DNA of 64,000 bases from Cinclus cinclus (lineage: Eukaryota > Chordata > Aves > Passeriformes > Cinclidae). Both the position numbers and the translations under genes were made by a program. The first letter of the stretch is position 1. Each line of letters starts with the position of its first letter. The DNA lies in the NCBI RefSeq assembly GCF_963662255.1, contig NC_085046.1, positions 101,945,324 to 102,009,323 of the forward strand. The letters run 5' to 3'. The notes under the pieces are model-generated. The model ran no database searches and was not told the DNA's origin. It saw only the letters and a program-made list of their open reading frames with translations. Shown here piece after piece: positions 1 to 13,267 of this stretch.

Positions 1-223
1 TACATGTAATAGTAACCCTACGCTGAAATTCAGATTCAGGTCTCATGTCTCTCTTGCCTTTATGTCCCCCCATGAGCTGTGTGGTATCAGGCTTGTTCAT
101 TTTTGTAACACAAAGGTCTGTCTTTGCTGTCTTTGCTTTTGAAATCTTGTAATATTTGAGCTAAGAGGAGAGCAGACAGATAGCAATACAACAAAATCCT
201 GCAACAAAATACTGTACTAAAAA

Positions 224-280
224 CTCATAGAACCCTATTATTTGGAGGGAGACCTTTCAAACATCAGTCTTCGCTTGCCA
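224..280 (-). mobile_element. Possible CR1 3'-end scrap
   Basis: The plus strand reads actcatagaaccctattatt followed by tggagggagacctttcaaac. It resembles the reverse complement of the CR1 3' terminus (tcatagaatcatttaggttgg...agacctt). It is only about 50 bp and diverged. Confidence 0.3.
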
Positions 281-731
281 CATCTTTACATGTGTAGAAT
301 TGTGAACACTCTCAGCATTCCCAAATGAGGTAATCCAAGAGACTGGTGGCACTTTGCTGCAGCTTTATAACACAATCCCCTTGGAAGTATTCAGTGCATG
401 GAGGTGTTATTGGCCAGCATATTCTGGGAGTTATTTAATCTTCCTACACAAAGGCGAAGCCTTTAATCAGCTCATATCCATCCATTATCCATTTCTATAT
501 GACAATACCTTTCTACCTAGGTATTGCTTTCCAAAAGCCTGGCCATATTGTACAAAACAATAAACACTGGATCTATCACTGAAAATCATCTTTCCTGGCT
601 TTGCCAGCATAGCTTCTCCTCTGGGGAAATGTGTGCAGACAGGATGCTCCTCCTTTTCCTTCCCACTGACCTCCAAGCCAGCAGCTGTCTGGGGACAGGG
701 AGCCTCCCTGAGAATTGTGGTTACTGTTCAG

Positions 732-749
732 ATGGCCTTTAAAGGCCAT
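732..749. other. 18-bp perfect palindrome
   Basis: ATGGCCTTTAAAGGCCAT is identical to its reverse complement. No loop is present and no known factor is assigned. Confidence 0.9.
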
Positions 750-1522
750 GATTGGTCCATCTAAGGGCAAGTAGGATATTTCATAGATTTTTTTGGTCAT
801 CATGCAAATTCTGGATTATTTCCTCCTCTGCACAAATATTATTGCAGTTTAAAACAACAGTGACAACAACAACAATAAACCACACAAAAAAAACCAAAAA
901 CCTCTTCCCAATTTGTTTACTCATCAGCTGTCGTGTACAGGAATAGGCAATGTTGTCCCTGAGTTAGTTCTTCCAGTATCACCACATCAGTATTCAGGAG
1001 TCCAACTGCTGCTGTTTGCAAATCTGTGCAGATGAATGCGGTCCAAAATGTACAATTTAGATTTAAACATTAAATTCTATTTACTGTGTAACTAAAAGTA
1101 AGTCTTCAACAAACAAAAAATGAAAAATATGGATCTGCAAATATAAGCAAATATAAACTAATGGGTTTAATATGCTGGAAAAGGGGATTTCATGCAGTTT
1201 GTACCTCTGACATTCCCCTACTTTGCATATATTTCCTCTTCACATATGTTTCTGGACTTTGAAAAGTAGATTTTTGAGGCTGGATCTTAAATTGCAGTGT
1301 AATCTGCTGCTCACCTGAATCATTATCTACGTAAGCTTTGTCCAAAATTCAACGAAGTTGATGCCAATGATTAAGCAACTAAAGCAAAGACTCTTCCTGC
1401 CTGACAAGCAAGGCACATTAGCTTGACTTCATACATGTAGGTACACACAGCCATGCCCAAAAGTGCACTTGTGATCCTGCTGTGAAAATTGGACTGCACT
1501 GGCTTGTAATATGAAGATTTTC

Positions 1523-1528
1523 AATAAA
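1523..1528 (+). terminator. Candidate AATAAA poly(A) signal
   Basis: AATAAA is followed about 20 bp later by a GT-rich stretch (ttgttgagtgt), the layout of a vertebrate 3' end. No plus-strand coding exon was recognised upstream in the window, so a real transcript end is unproven. Confidence 0.2.
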
Positions 1529-3269
1529 GTTTTAATTTTTGAACTTGTTGAGTGTACCCTCTGTCATATTTATATTACTTTTTTAACACATGCTAAGTTC
1601 TCTTTAGTTTGGGTGTATTTGGCTAATTAGGTTAATTTTAAATGCTCTCCTAAAAGAACACTATATAACATGCTGGCTGCACAAATGACAGAGGAAGATC
1701 AGCAGTGGTATTTGTTGTGCTGCTAAAGCACTCCCTAGGTCTGGAGAGAGGAACTGAGAAAAGACATGCTGTGCACAAGCAATAAAAACATTTCAGCACC
1801 TGGAAGATTTGGAGGCCAGCCCAGGGTAAGAGTGGGACCTCTAGGAACTTGAACTTCACACTGATGGAACTTGAGGAGCATCTTGACAGTGATGGAAATG
1901 AACCCTAGTCTGAAAGCTGAAGTGGAGAGGAGCAGTTAAATTAAAGCAGCAGCTATGCAAAGTAGAGAGCATTGCTGGAGCCAACTGCGTCACAACTCAG
2001 ATTGCTTGTGAAGGCAAGCCACCAGCAGTGCTGCTTCCATTCTGGCAAATAGATGCTTAGGAAAAAAACCTGCATCCATTGAAATATTCTCTGTGCTTGA
2101 AAGCTGACCTCCTCAGAGTGCACTTCATAGGCCATGGTGCTATCTGAAGCATATGTTCTATCTGAAGCAAGTTCATGTGCAGGGAACAAACAAAAACCAC
2201 AGATAAACTGGAAAATGGAGTCCCAGGAGGAGCTGTATGCCCACATAGTTTTGTAGGAAGTAGGGGAAAAGAAAAAGTATATATTGGTTTTCAGTGTAGG
2301 GTTTTGATGATAATAAGAGTCTTTCTGTGGGTAGCCACAGCATTGCCTGAGCACAGGAAATTAAATCAGTTTGATCTGACTGATAGGAAGCTGACCAACC
2401 TGCAATTTTCTCTGGGCATCAACCTACCAAGCTGGCTCTGCTCCAGGTACCACACTGCAGCTGCTAGCCCACTCCTCTGGACATGGGGTACACCTGGATC
2501 ATTGCCTTGTGGCTCTTTGCTAATTAATTCCTTCTTATCCTGGATAGTGGCAAAACGTTCATTTGCCCGAGAGCAATTCAGAAGCATAATGATGCTTGTC
2601 AGTGTGTGTTAGTCATTAATTGGGGTTTGCATGCTTTGCCTGGTGCCCACAGCCAAAGCACACACATGCACACACTCAGATGGACAAGAACCTGTTTGAG
2701 TTGTCATCTTCCAGTGGCTAAAGGGAGCAAAGGAAGTGGTTTCTCCTCACATCACCTCACATATGCAACAGACATAGGCAACCTTTTAAGGGCTCCAGAT
2801 CAATCAGCAGGCAGATGGGGGGTTCCTCTTTCAACAGCCTCTCAGAGGAGTGACTGATCTAATTGATTCCCTGGAAAGATGGTGAATCTCATCGGTCTTT
2901 GTCTGTTTGTGGTACAAACGTAGAGAGAAAACAGAGAACTTGGTTAGGCAAGTATCATCTTGTATTTGACAAGTCATCTGATGTATTTGTGAAGGTGAAA
3001 AAACTTAGAAGCAGTCAGAGCATCCACCAGACTACTAATTAAGTATGACCAAAAACAACCCTGTATGGCCTACAGGCTCATCTTAGGTCATTATGAAATT
3101 TTAGCATCCAGTCAGGAAGAGTGAATGGGTGCCTGGCTTTCTATAGATAACAGCTGCTACTTTGGGCACCTTTGGCTACCATCTGGCCTGATGTTATGAA
3201 ACCTAACTTTACAGATTCAGATGTGTTTTGCATTTCCTTGGGTCAAGTCTGAATTTAATCTGCAGAGGG

Positions 3270-3286
3270 AAAAAAAAAAAAAAAAA
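3270..3286. repeat. (A)17 homopolymer
   Basis: Seventeen consecutive A bases in unique sequence. Confidence 0.95.
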
Positions 3287-6200
3287 GCAGAAGCGGGACA
3301 ATTATTTAGGAAACTGAAAATGCCAAGGGAGCTCTTGGACGCTATGTTTCTCTTCCCCATCTTACTGCATGCAAATAACAGCTTTCCTTACAATTCTTGA
3401 CAGAAAGGATTTGGAGCACTCATTTTGACTTCCTGATTTGAGTGTGTGCTTGACTCTGTGCAAGTGGCTACAGTTACCAAAAGCGCTGAAACAGAATGCT
3501 GTGCCTCAACATGAATATTCAAGTTTTTTCAGGAGGACACTGCTAAGATCATTACAATTGCTAATTATAAAAGTGGTAGCCAAAACTCCCGCTTCCTTCT
3601 ATTATTCTTACATCCTGCAGATGTCCTGATTTAGCCAGTTAATCATCAGATTCTCTTGGGAATCATCTGGTCGTTCAGTCTTGTGTTTTTTATCTTTAAA
3701 AAAAGAAGCACTTTGAATTTTTAGTGTGATGTATCTTATTTTCTCAAATATTATGATTAATTACTTACATATTGTATGTGATGTTGCATTTCTTAGATAC
3801 TGTTCTTGGCATGTCTGCATGCACTTAAAGGGTCTCTGACTCACATTTTTAGCTCCTGGGAAAACAGCACATGTCTTTTCAGTCAAAGCAGACATTTCAT
3901 TTTGCCTTAAATCATTATACCACCTGCTCACCCTCAGCCACAGCAGCTTTTTCAACAGCTCTGTCATGAGACTTCTGTAAGCTTTGTTTACATCTGACAA
4001 TATTGCTCCTGTGTGGCAGCACTTGTGAGACCTGTACCAAACACTGTGTTGTGCTCGTGGGCTGCTGTGATGCCCTTCTCTGCAACAGAACCTTGTGAAA
4101 CAATGTCTGGGGGAGTAGTCAGCAAAGTGAATGGTTGGCCAGAGTCCTCTGGCACTTCCAGCACTTTCGTGCTACCTGTCAGCTCTAGATATCTGAATGC
4201 CTCCTCATCTTTTCACATGCTCTGATTTTCCACAGCAAATGAGATGGCATGGGGCTGCCGCACCATAATCGGCAAGGAAAAGAATACGAAGGGAGGAAAG
4301 GTCACCCATTAGGAAACCAGAACCCTGAGGCCAAGGAACACATAACTGCTGTGTTCCACCTACTGTCACAAGAGGCTATATTTGTAAATCATTTATGCTG
4401 TATTATGTTTGCAATGCACTGATGGTGTGATATTCACTGCGTGGCATAGTCTGACACTGTGGAAACTCATATCCTTTGAAAAGGCCACTAACTGAGAATG
4501 GGAATAGAGATAATTACAAGAGTTGGCAGAGCTAAACCATCAGATTACAATAGCAAATTTGGCCACTGAACTGATTGGCAGCATGAGAGACTCTTCTCTA
4601 CCAGAAAAAGTTCTATTTTTTCCCTCCTTCTGTCTTTCCAATAAGCCAACTGAGCTCAGCTCCATGGTTGCAAGAGAGACCATAGATTGTTTCTATACCT
4701 AACTCATCTCTTTTGTGTTGATTTTCTTCTCAGTCAATTTTCTTTTCAGCAAACAGTGCAAAAGTTGTGTTTATTTCTTCTGTGTGGCTTAACGTATCTG
4801 AAGATAAATTCTCTCTTTGCCTCTGCACATGCACAACCTCTGTGCTGCAATACCACTGAGGATTCAAGTCACAAAGTGTGTGTGTAAGGGTGCAAAGCAA
4901 AAATCTCATCATGTTCATGTTATTTGCTGATTTTTCAGTGAAGCCTAAAACTACTGACAGGTCACCTTCCTAAAGCACTGGAGCTCACTGCTCAGAAGTC
5001 AGCCCCAGGGACACACTCCAAGCTCTTCAGAAGTGATAGCCAAAGCCATGGGAAGAGAGGATGCATGAAAATGGAAGAGGTATGTGAAAAGCAAGAGAGT
5101 TGGGTAAAGTGGGTGATAAAAGGGACAGTAGGAGGGAGGGAAAGAAGAGAAGTAGCTCTAATGAACCTTGTAAAAAAGATTTTGTACAAAGAGAATTTTA
5201 GAGATTGGAAAGATGCCAGCCAGACTTTTTTTTTTTTCTTGTGGTTCCAGAAGAAAAATACAAAAGCATCTATTTCGAATGGCTGATGTTACTCTGGAAT
5301 CCACATTATCCAGCTGTTGGGATGTTATTTCCTATGTTGGTGTGAATTTATGATGCCATTGTAGAGAACAGATACTGAAACCTCAAAGCAGTTGGGGGTC
5401 CCCCCCCGCCTTGCTGCCATCTTGCACTGCATCTGCTCATCTGCATCAGTGTGAAATTCTGCCTATAAGGTTCAGCAGCAGGCAAGGTCTGCCTTGTGAT
5501 GGAGTAGATAGCTGCACAAAGAACCTGCACAAATATCCTGCCCAAGGCCATCCAGCACACCCATGGTGCAGCCCTCACCCAATCTCTCAAGTACCATTTC
5601 TGTTTCTGAACCTCAGGAACAGCCTTCCTCTCCCAGACCCACACAGGAACCATAGGTTGCCATTTCTTTATGGGTGTAGATTGTCTGAAGCACCAGAATG
5701 AGCTGCCGGGCAATGCCCCACATGTAAAGTCAGTCTTTCCGTCCCCTGTTGCTTTTATTGAAGAGTATTGAGGGCTGGAAACATACAAATGGGCAAGAAA
5801 TGGGCATTTACCATGTTGTGTGAGCTCCAGTTGCTGGCCAGTATAACAACAGGTGTTTGAGCTGCTCCTAGGTTTCCTGCCGGGCAGAAGAGGCTTGGCA
5901 GCCCCCCAACACACATCCTCTCCTGCTGGACTGCTTTCTCCCATGTTCATCATTCTATGCATTTCTTTTAACTTTGCCTTTGTGCAGCAGTTCACATCTG
6001 TGCTCTGCAAAATCAAAACCTCAGACGGCTTTCTTAATCCTGATTGAATTCATTAGCCCAGATTCTTCTCCTGGCTACTTGAGGCAAGTCCAGATGTTCT
6101 CCCAGGTATACCAGAGGGGAAAACTTTGTTGGTGATGTTTTTGAACCTCTTTCTTTCGCTATAAACAATGCCCTTGGAACAGTTCTAAGCTGCTTTGTCA

Positions 6201-9200
6201 ACTTATATTTTTCCCATTTGAAAGGACTGAATAAACGCAACAACTTGGCGGTGCATTAAAGCTTGTTTGAAACCACACACAAAAGCATTTGTGCAGTTCA
6301 AATGCCAGAGAAATGTGTTCACATGTGATTGAACATAATAGTCCAAGATTAGAAAATCTGGCAAGAAGCTAGGGAGGATTAAGAGCATGCTCTTGTGAAA
6401 ACCCTGATAACTTCAGATGAAAATCAAGGCAATGAGGTAACCAGATGAGACTAGTTTGCCGAATTCTATCACTCTACCACAAAATAAGCAATGTAAAAAG
6501 AGGATTTTACTCATTTTACTTCCACTCCTATCCTGCATCTAGGCATGAATATAAATTTTTAAAGCCTCGCAGTATTAAAGCTATATATTTGTGTCAGCAA
6601 ATTGAATACAATCTGTTTTGTAAATATTAGGAGCTCTAAAACCTTGGGCCAAGTTCTGCAATGAGATGCACAAATACAACTCTGATAGTCTTCAGCTGAG
6701 CATATGCACGAAACAACAGAAAGCATAATTTGACTGAGCCAAATCCTTTTTTTTTAGCAATATAAAACACTTGGAAAATACATTGGGCTAAATGCTGATC
6801 TTGGATGCATTTTTATTATTGAAATAATAATACAGCCAGCTATGTTACTGTAGTTTAAAAATATGCTAGCCAAAAAAAAAGCAGAATTAGAGACAATTGT
6901 TGTAGAGTCTAATTGAACCATTCTCCTTCATGATGAGATGCTGAGCCTTTAAAGAAAACTTTAGCACCTATGTTCAAAAAATGAATTTCCTACCTATGCC
7001 AAGAGTTCTGTGCATTTTGACAGGGCAGAACTGCTCTGGAAGTAAGGTATTAAATAGATCTCAAAATCTACTTTTTCTTGTTCACCCCACTGGAAGGTTC
7101 AACCTGTGAACTTAACTAGATTTGTTTGTGACTGTAGTTACTCCTCACTAGTGGGATTGATGAATGAATTTAAAATTTTCACCCACCATATCCTGAATAA
7201 ACAAAAATTATATATTCCTCCTCTGAAAATTTCTTACAGTTAAGTGCCTCCATCCCACATAATGGAGCTGGACCTTGTTCTTCTAGAGACACCTCTCTAT
7301 TCTCATGATATTTAAATGAACTTTTCCCTCTACAACCATTCCATACTTTTCTAGTTCTCTAAGTCTCTAGGAAAATACTAGTTCCAGAAAAATAATTTAA
7401 TAACTCAGGATGAAATTTAGAAAACAAGCCATCTTCCATACTTTTCCTCTGCTCTACACTCCAACAGAACATTCTGGTTCACATTTCCTAGGCAACAAAA
7501 TGAAGCATAAAGTTCTGTTTTAAAATGATCCTGAACTGGATGATTTGCTCTTTGGCACAGGTTTTAAGGCAGGATTACTTAGAATTTTTTGAATTTTCTC
7601 ATTCAAGGGGAAGGATTCCCTTCTTTATATCGGCTCATTTTGTTGTTTGCAAAACTAACATGTGGACCTAGAACCTGATTTTAAAGACTGTGGTCAGCAG
7701 TTGTCTGATCTCCTTTTATCTCTGTGATTTACACTGCTTTGTTGCAAGGAAAATAAAGTGCTATTACAATTCAAGGTGCATTACTACTCTTTGAGGAAAG
7801 GGCAACCTATAAGAAAAAAGGCACAAAACTCAATGTAATTTGAAAATAACACAGCATAACAGGTATTTCTTTATAAAAGGCTTATATGGAAGGGAACCAG
7901 AGGTTAATTGTGCAAAATAGTATTACTGCACATCCAAATGCCATTTCTAAATGTTATAGTACATTAAAGTATACTGCAGTGAATTAATAGTCCTAGCAGT
8001 GATGATAAGCATGAGTGGACCTGAGGAGGCATCCTGCAGCTGCTTTCTGTCAAATATAAGTAATATTAAGAAAACAAGGAACTCCGCTTTTGACCAGAGT
8101 TATTGAGACATTAGCAGTGAATAAAATGACTTTAAACCAAAGCTTCCATGTTTTATTTTAGCAACATATTGCCAAACAATTTTTTCAGTCGTGACCAAGA
8201 CAGAATGACCTTGCAGAGAAATTTGGCAAGCCTGTATAGTGTTTGGGCTGCTTTGTCATTTAAGGTGTCACTGATAGGGTTGCCTCATGCTATGCAAATA
8301 TCCATCCAGCTAGCTTGGTGCAGCCTAATGATCTTTCCACACTTTGAAATCACTGTCAAGGGTGCAGATTGGGGTAGTATTCCCAGGATGTGTGGACTGA
8401 TATTCAGCCAAAGTCAAGCCAGTGCCACTGAGTCTGAACAAATAATTCTTGCCAATGGTCACATCAAACCAGCAGCTTTCAACTGCTGAGGTGCTATGGG
8501 AAATAGCAAATGGTGACTGAGTGTCTGTCCTGAGAGCCCTGTAGCTTTCAGTGTCACCTGGCTTGCTATGGTAGAGGTCACCTTTAAGGGAAGTAACTCA
8601 GTGCCGTGAAAGGGTAAGTGAACTTTTCTGATAATTTTTCTAAGGTAGCCAAAGGACTCGGATGCCACTTACCTATTTCTTTCGAGAAAGTACACACTGT
8701 GCTTTTAAAAATTTCCCCTGGAGAGACTCCAGAAATGTGTTGGAAATTCTATCATTCCACAGCCCCTCCATAGCGCAAACACTCTTTTCTCCTGAAGATC
8801 TGAGGGAAGGACAGAGGCAAAGGGCTCTTAATGGAATGTGTAGTGTTTCAGGATATGTGAGATTGTATTTATAAACCAGATCTACAGAGAAATGGATTAG
8901 AAGATTGCCAAGAAAAGAAGCAGTGTTCCAGGTGGGTGTAAGAGGGATGTAATTTGCTCTGCTGCTCAGTGAAGTTCAGAGTTGTGTGCATCTAAACTTG
9001 GTTAAAGTTTCCGGAGTTACTGAATGGAAGCATCACGAAACTATCTAGTGCAGGAATAGCACATTTTACCAAAAGAAAAAAAACTTCTCTGAAGACTGAC
9101 ATGCAAGTTACCACTGAATGATTGCAAGGAGAAACTTAAATTTCTCTGAGTTTCTCTTGCATCTCTTAAGGAAAATTCTCTCAAGTAATGAGACACAACA

Positions 9201-10414
9201 ATTTCTTTGGCCTTTCATGTATGTACTGATGTATTATTGCCTTAAGCAAAAAGGCACAGCATAAATAACTGCATTACAATGCAATGCACACTCTAGAGCA
9301 TTGTAATCACAGATACAATTGTAACAGCAGGTCTATGTTGTCTTGTTAAATAGAGATCTGTAATTCAGACCATGCAGAATTGAGTGTGGTTTGTATCTCT
9401 CAGGATCATAAATCTAAGGTGGGATTTTTACATTGCAACTTCCTTCACTACCTTGATTGCCATCAGGGGCCAGAATGAGCTCCTACATCAATCTGGTGCT
9501 AATAGGACTCCCTGGGTATCATCACCCAAGTGTCTCTGGCCAATTAAAGTTTTTCACTTAGTCAATCCAGCATAAATATACTTTAATACCAAATAACACA
9601 ATCCGTTCATCGTGGTGGTAGTTTTACAATTGTGCCAGCATTTGCACAATTGGAATACATATAGTACAGAGAAAACCCCGCAGCCTGAAACATCAACTTC
9701 TTCTTGAAATAGCATCCTGATATTTTCACATGTAATGTTGTATCAGAGAATAAAAGAAAGCTCCAGGATAGATGCTCAATTAAATTTCTTGCTTTCATTT
9801 CAGAAAGACTGCAGCCATATATTTTAGATAGTTCTGCTGTGCTGTATTATTAGGAGCAAAATATATTATTAAGGTTATTTAAAGAAAGTATCTCTTCCCT
9901 TTAAGCTGATGGTACAGGGAGGGTTTGGGGGTATTTTTGAAGCCCCTACAATATGATTTCCCCCAAACAAGATTGCAATTACAGTGTGAAGGGAAAAAAA
10001 CCCCAGATTTATGGTTTGATGACAGTGAAGGCAATAATCCTAACAAATAGAGGACAGAGCCTAATCAAAAACAGTTATGATTTTTGCCTTGTCCCTGACT
10101 ATGTAATTTCCTTGTTCTATCTGTGGGAGGACGCACATTGCCTGAGCTGCTCCTGAGGCTCTCCAAAGTCATCTTTCACTCTTACATTTCAGCAGCAAGC
10201 AGTTACAGCAAACTTCCATTCCATATAACAGCCATGTATTACCTAAGAAACATCAGCTGCAGGATTGTTCAGTGTAATTCTTGGAACATAAAAATGATTG
10301 TTTTTCATTGAAATGTTCTGGTCCAATTTAACCCACTGAGACCAGCAAATAGCAAGTGTCTGAAATAAGTCATTTTCAGATGACAGGACAAAAGTACGGG
10401 GAATTAGGAATTGG

Positions 10415-10500
10415 AAGATATTAATTCCTGCTCTGCCACTGGCTGCCTACAGGACTTCGGTCAAACTGTTTTCTTTCTCATGTTTTCCTTCCCTGTTCTC
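10415..10500 (+). mobile_element. Possible MIR/CORE-SINE-like ancient repeat
   Basis: The stretch attcctgctctgccactggc followed by tgcctacaggacttcggtca resembles the MIR-type core (ctctgccact...ctgtgtgaccttgggcaagtcac). It is followed by the usual pyrimidine-rich segment. It is strongly diverged, which fits an ancient amniote SINE. Confidence 0.35.
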
Positions 10501-13233
10501 GCTACTTCAATTACAAGCTTTCTGTCTGAGTTCTCACAGACGTAGCACAGTGCAATTGCATCCAAGAAAGGGCACATTTACAGAACCAGGCAGGCTTCCT
10601 TTCTCATTAACTTCACCAGTCCTGTGTTGTCATGGGGTTTGCTGGGGTTTTTTAAGGATGAACATCAGCTGCTGTAGCCATGTATTTTTGTTTTGGGTAA
10701 AAGTAATTTTCTGGGTTTTGAGCCTGCTGTGGGTGCAGCAAGATGCGTGTGGACAGGGATGCTCACATCCCCTGGGCAAGCAGCTGGGAATAGCTGCCAG
10801 CAGCAGCTGGAAATTATTCCTCCTCAAGATACTTCTTTGCCCTGGACACTCTTCACCACAACCAAGAGGGGTTTCCTTCACCTGACTGCAAGAAAACACT
10901 GCTTACTGGGTTTAGACATAATTCAGACATGAATTTGGTAGAAGAATTACAAGGAGGGTAGAAAACAGCGAAGACATGAAGTCTCCCTCACACTCAGATT
11001 GCACTGGGATTTGCTGCCAGATAGGATTTTACACTGCTGCAGCCATTACCACATTTTGAGACCTCAGGTAATTTTCATCCATCACTAGATTGATTGAGAT
11101 GTGGGAATTTTCTGCCTTTAAAAGGAACCTGGCTGGGTCACTAGAAATAGTAAGTTCAGACTGGTCCACTTCAGCAGGCAACAGAAAGCCACTTTAGACA
11201 CTTACCAATGACAATCTCAAACCTTGCTTGATAAAGTCAAATCAGATCAGAGCACAGCAGAAAGCAGAGTTCCTACTATATCAGTAGAAGGGGAAAATCT
11301 ACTTTTTCTAGGCCTTTAGTCTCTGCATAATCAGAGTCCCAACATTAGGCTGGGGAGTAGTGATGAAAAGGACTGAGGGAGGAGAACTCTGCAGGGCAGG
11401 GAGCTGGCACAGAGTGGGGTGGCAGGGAGGAGGAAAGAGCCTTCCAGCAGGTGAAAACAATTAGGGAAGAGCCTGTGACCTATCCTCCACAACTTATTAA
11501 CAGTTGCTCCCAGATGACTTTATTAATAAAATTGTGGCCTAATTATGCCACCACACTTGATTTTTGTTTTACTTTCTGTGCTTCTGGGACAGGAAGCAAA
11601 ATATAGGAGAAATGAAAAGAGATGGTCCTGGAGACAAAAATCCTTGGCACTTTTTAAGATATATTAACCAATACAGTAGCAACTTTGCTCGTGGGGAAGG
11701 AGACAAAAGTGCAAAAACATGGAGACAGAGACTAGAAAAAGAGAAGAAACAGAATTAAAGAAAGAGCGGAAATGAAGGACACAGTGTAGCTTCTTAAATC
11801 GTAAGGGGAAAACATTATTGTCAAATACCGTGCATGACATGTACGAACAATGAACACTTTTGAAATCCTGTACAGAAGCATGAAGGGTATAGAAATGTCT
11901 GCCAATATAGACTTTCCTAAAAGATCCATCCATCCAGGGCAAAATTATGCAAGCAGCCTCACAAGAGCCAGCTTTACAGAGGCTGGTTTTCCCCCCTCCT
12001 GTCCTCTGGTGTTACTGGAACAAGAAGAAAACCTGGGGAAATAGCAGCTTTTTTTTCTTCTCAGCAGTGTAGTACACAGGCCTTAATTTATGAAGACTTG
12101 TTCTGAATAGTCCTACTGTAACCTCAATATACCCTCCAAAGTTGAGAAACTTTGAAAACACTGCAGCCTGAAGATGTCCTCTTATTTTTTCATTTTATTT
12201 ATTTTTACTTTCCAGGTTGCTTTTACAAAGCCTACTGTTACTATGGTTATAACTGCCATGGTCAGAGGAGGTGGGTGAGCTAAAATTCACAGGTCTTTAC
12301 TGCTAAAACTAACACAATGGGAAAAAGGAGAAAGTCTTTCTGGTGTACAATCCTTTCCTATCTACTTTTTCTGACCATAAGGGTTGGTCTAATAAAAGAT
12401 TCTACTCCCACTCACAAACCTTATCTCCCTGGCAAAAAGATTGTAATTCATTTACAGCTCTAAGGGCCTTATACTACTATTTATTTTAATGCTGGAACAA
12501 TCCTGAACAATGTGCCGTTGTGTATTTGCCAATGTGTATTTGATAGTCTGAATCTGAAGCACTAAAGGCAATTCGTGACATAACACAGTCAGGTTTTTTT
12601 TTTTTTCCCCCTTTTTTGGTCCCAAATGCATAGCTTAACTCACATAATCAGAAAGTGGATTTATAGAACCCATTGCAGCTTTAATACTTGAAGAAGCATT
12701 AGCAATTTAGGAAAAGGTACTAGATAAAAACATTGGAAATTTTAGAAAATGTTAATCTCTTCCTTACTGAAATATATTTGTCTTGCCTGAGGCATCTTTC
12801 CTAGAGAAAAAATAATAAAAAAAACAAGCTGCATTAAGATTTAACTGCAGGATTGAATTTAATTTTGTTTTATCACATTTGTACGCAGGAAATGTATAAG
12901 AATAACTAGTTCTTCCTGCAAAAGGTATCATCAGAGAATTTTCTGACATGTTTGTAATTGTTTATGCAAAGAATATGTTGGAGAATGCTGTGTCCCAGCA
13001 GTTGTAAGCAGTGCTAAAATTCAGTATAAAATAGACTATTGCTAGATAAAATACTTGAGTAGACCAGCTTAAAGCACATTCATTGCTGCTTATACAAAAA
13101 ACAGCTCCTCTGTGAGCACGAAGGAAGAATTTTGCTCATCTGTAATATGTAGTTATAAATTATTCACATTTGGGCTGGAATCGTGTCCTGATTTAGTTTT
13201 ATGAGAGTTTTAAGCATGTTTTTGATACTGGAT

Positions 13234-13267
13234 AAGTAATGAAAACCAACAAGTAATGAAAACCAAC
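13234..13267. repeat. Perfect 17-bp tandem duplication
   Basis: aagtaatgaaaaccaac occurs twice back to back with no mismatch. Confidence 0.97.

Noticed and set aside
5520..5580. Resemblance of cctgcccaaggccatccagc to L2/MIR-type repeats
   Set aside because: The similarity is confined to about 25 bases and is not supported by flanking sequence.
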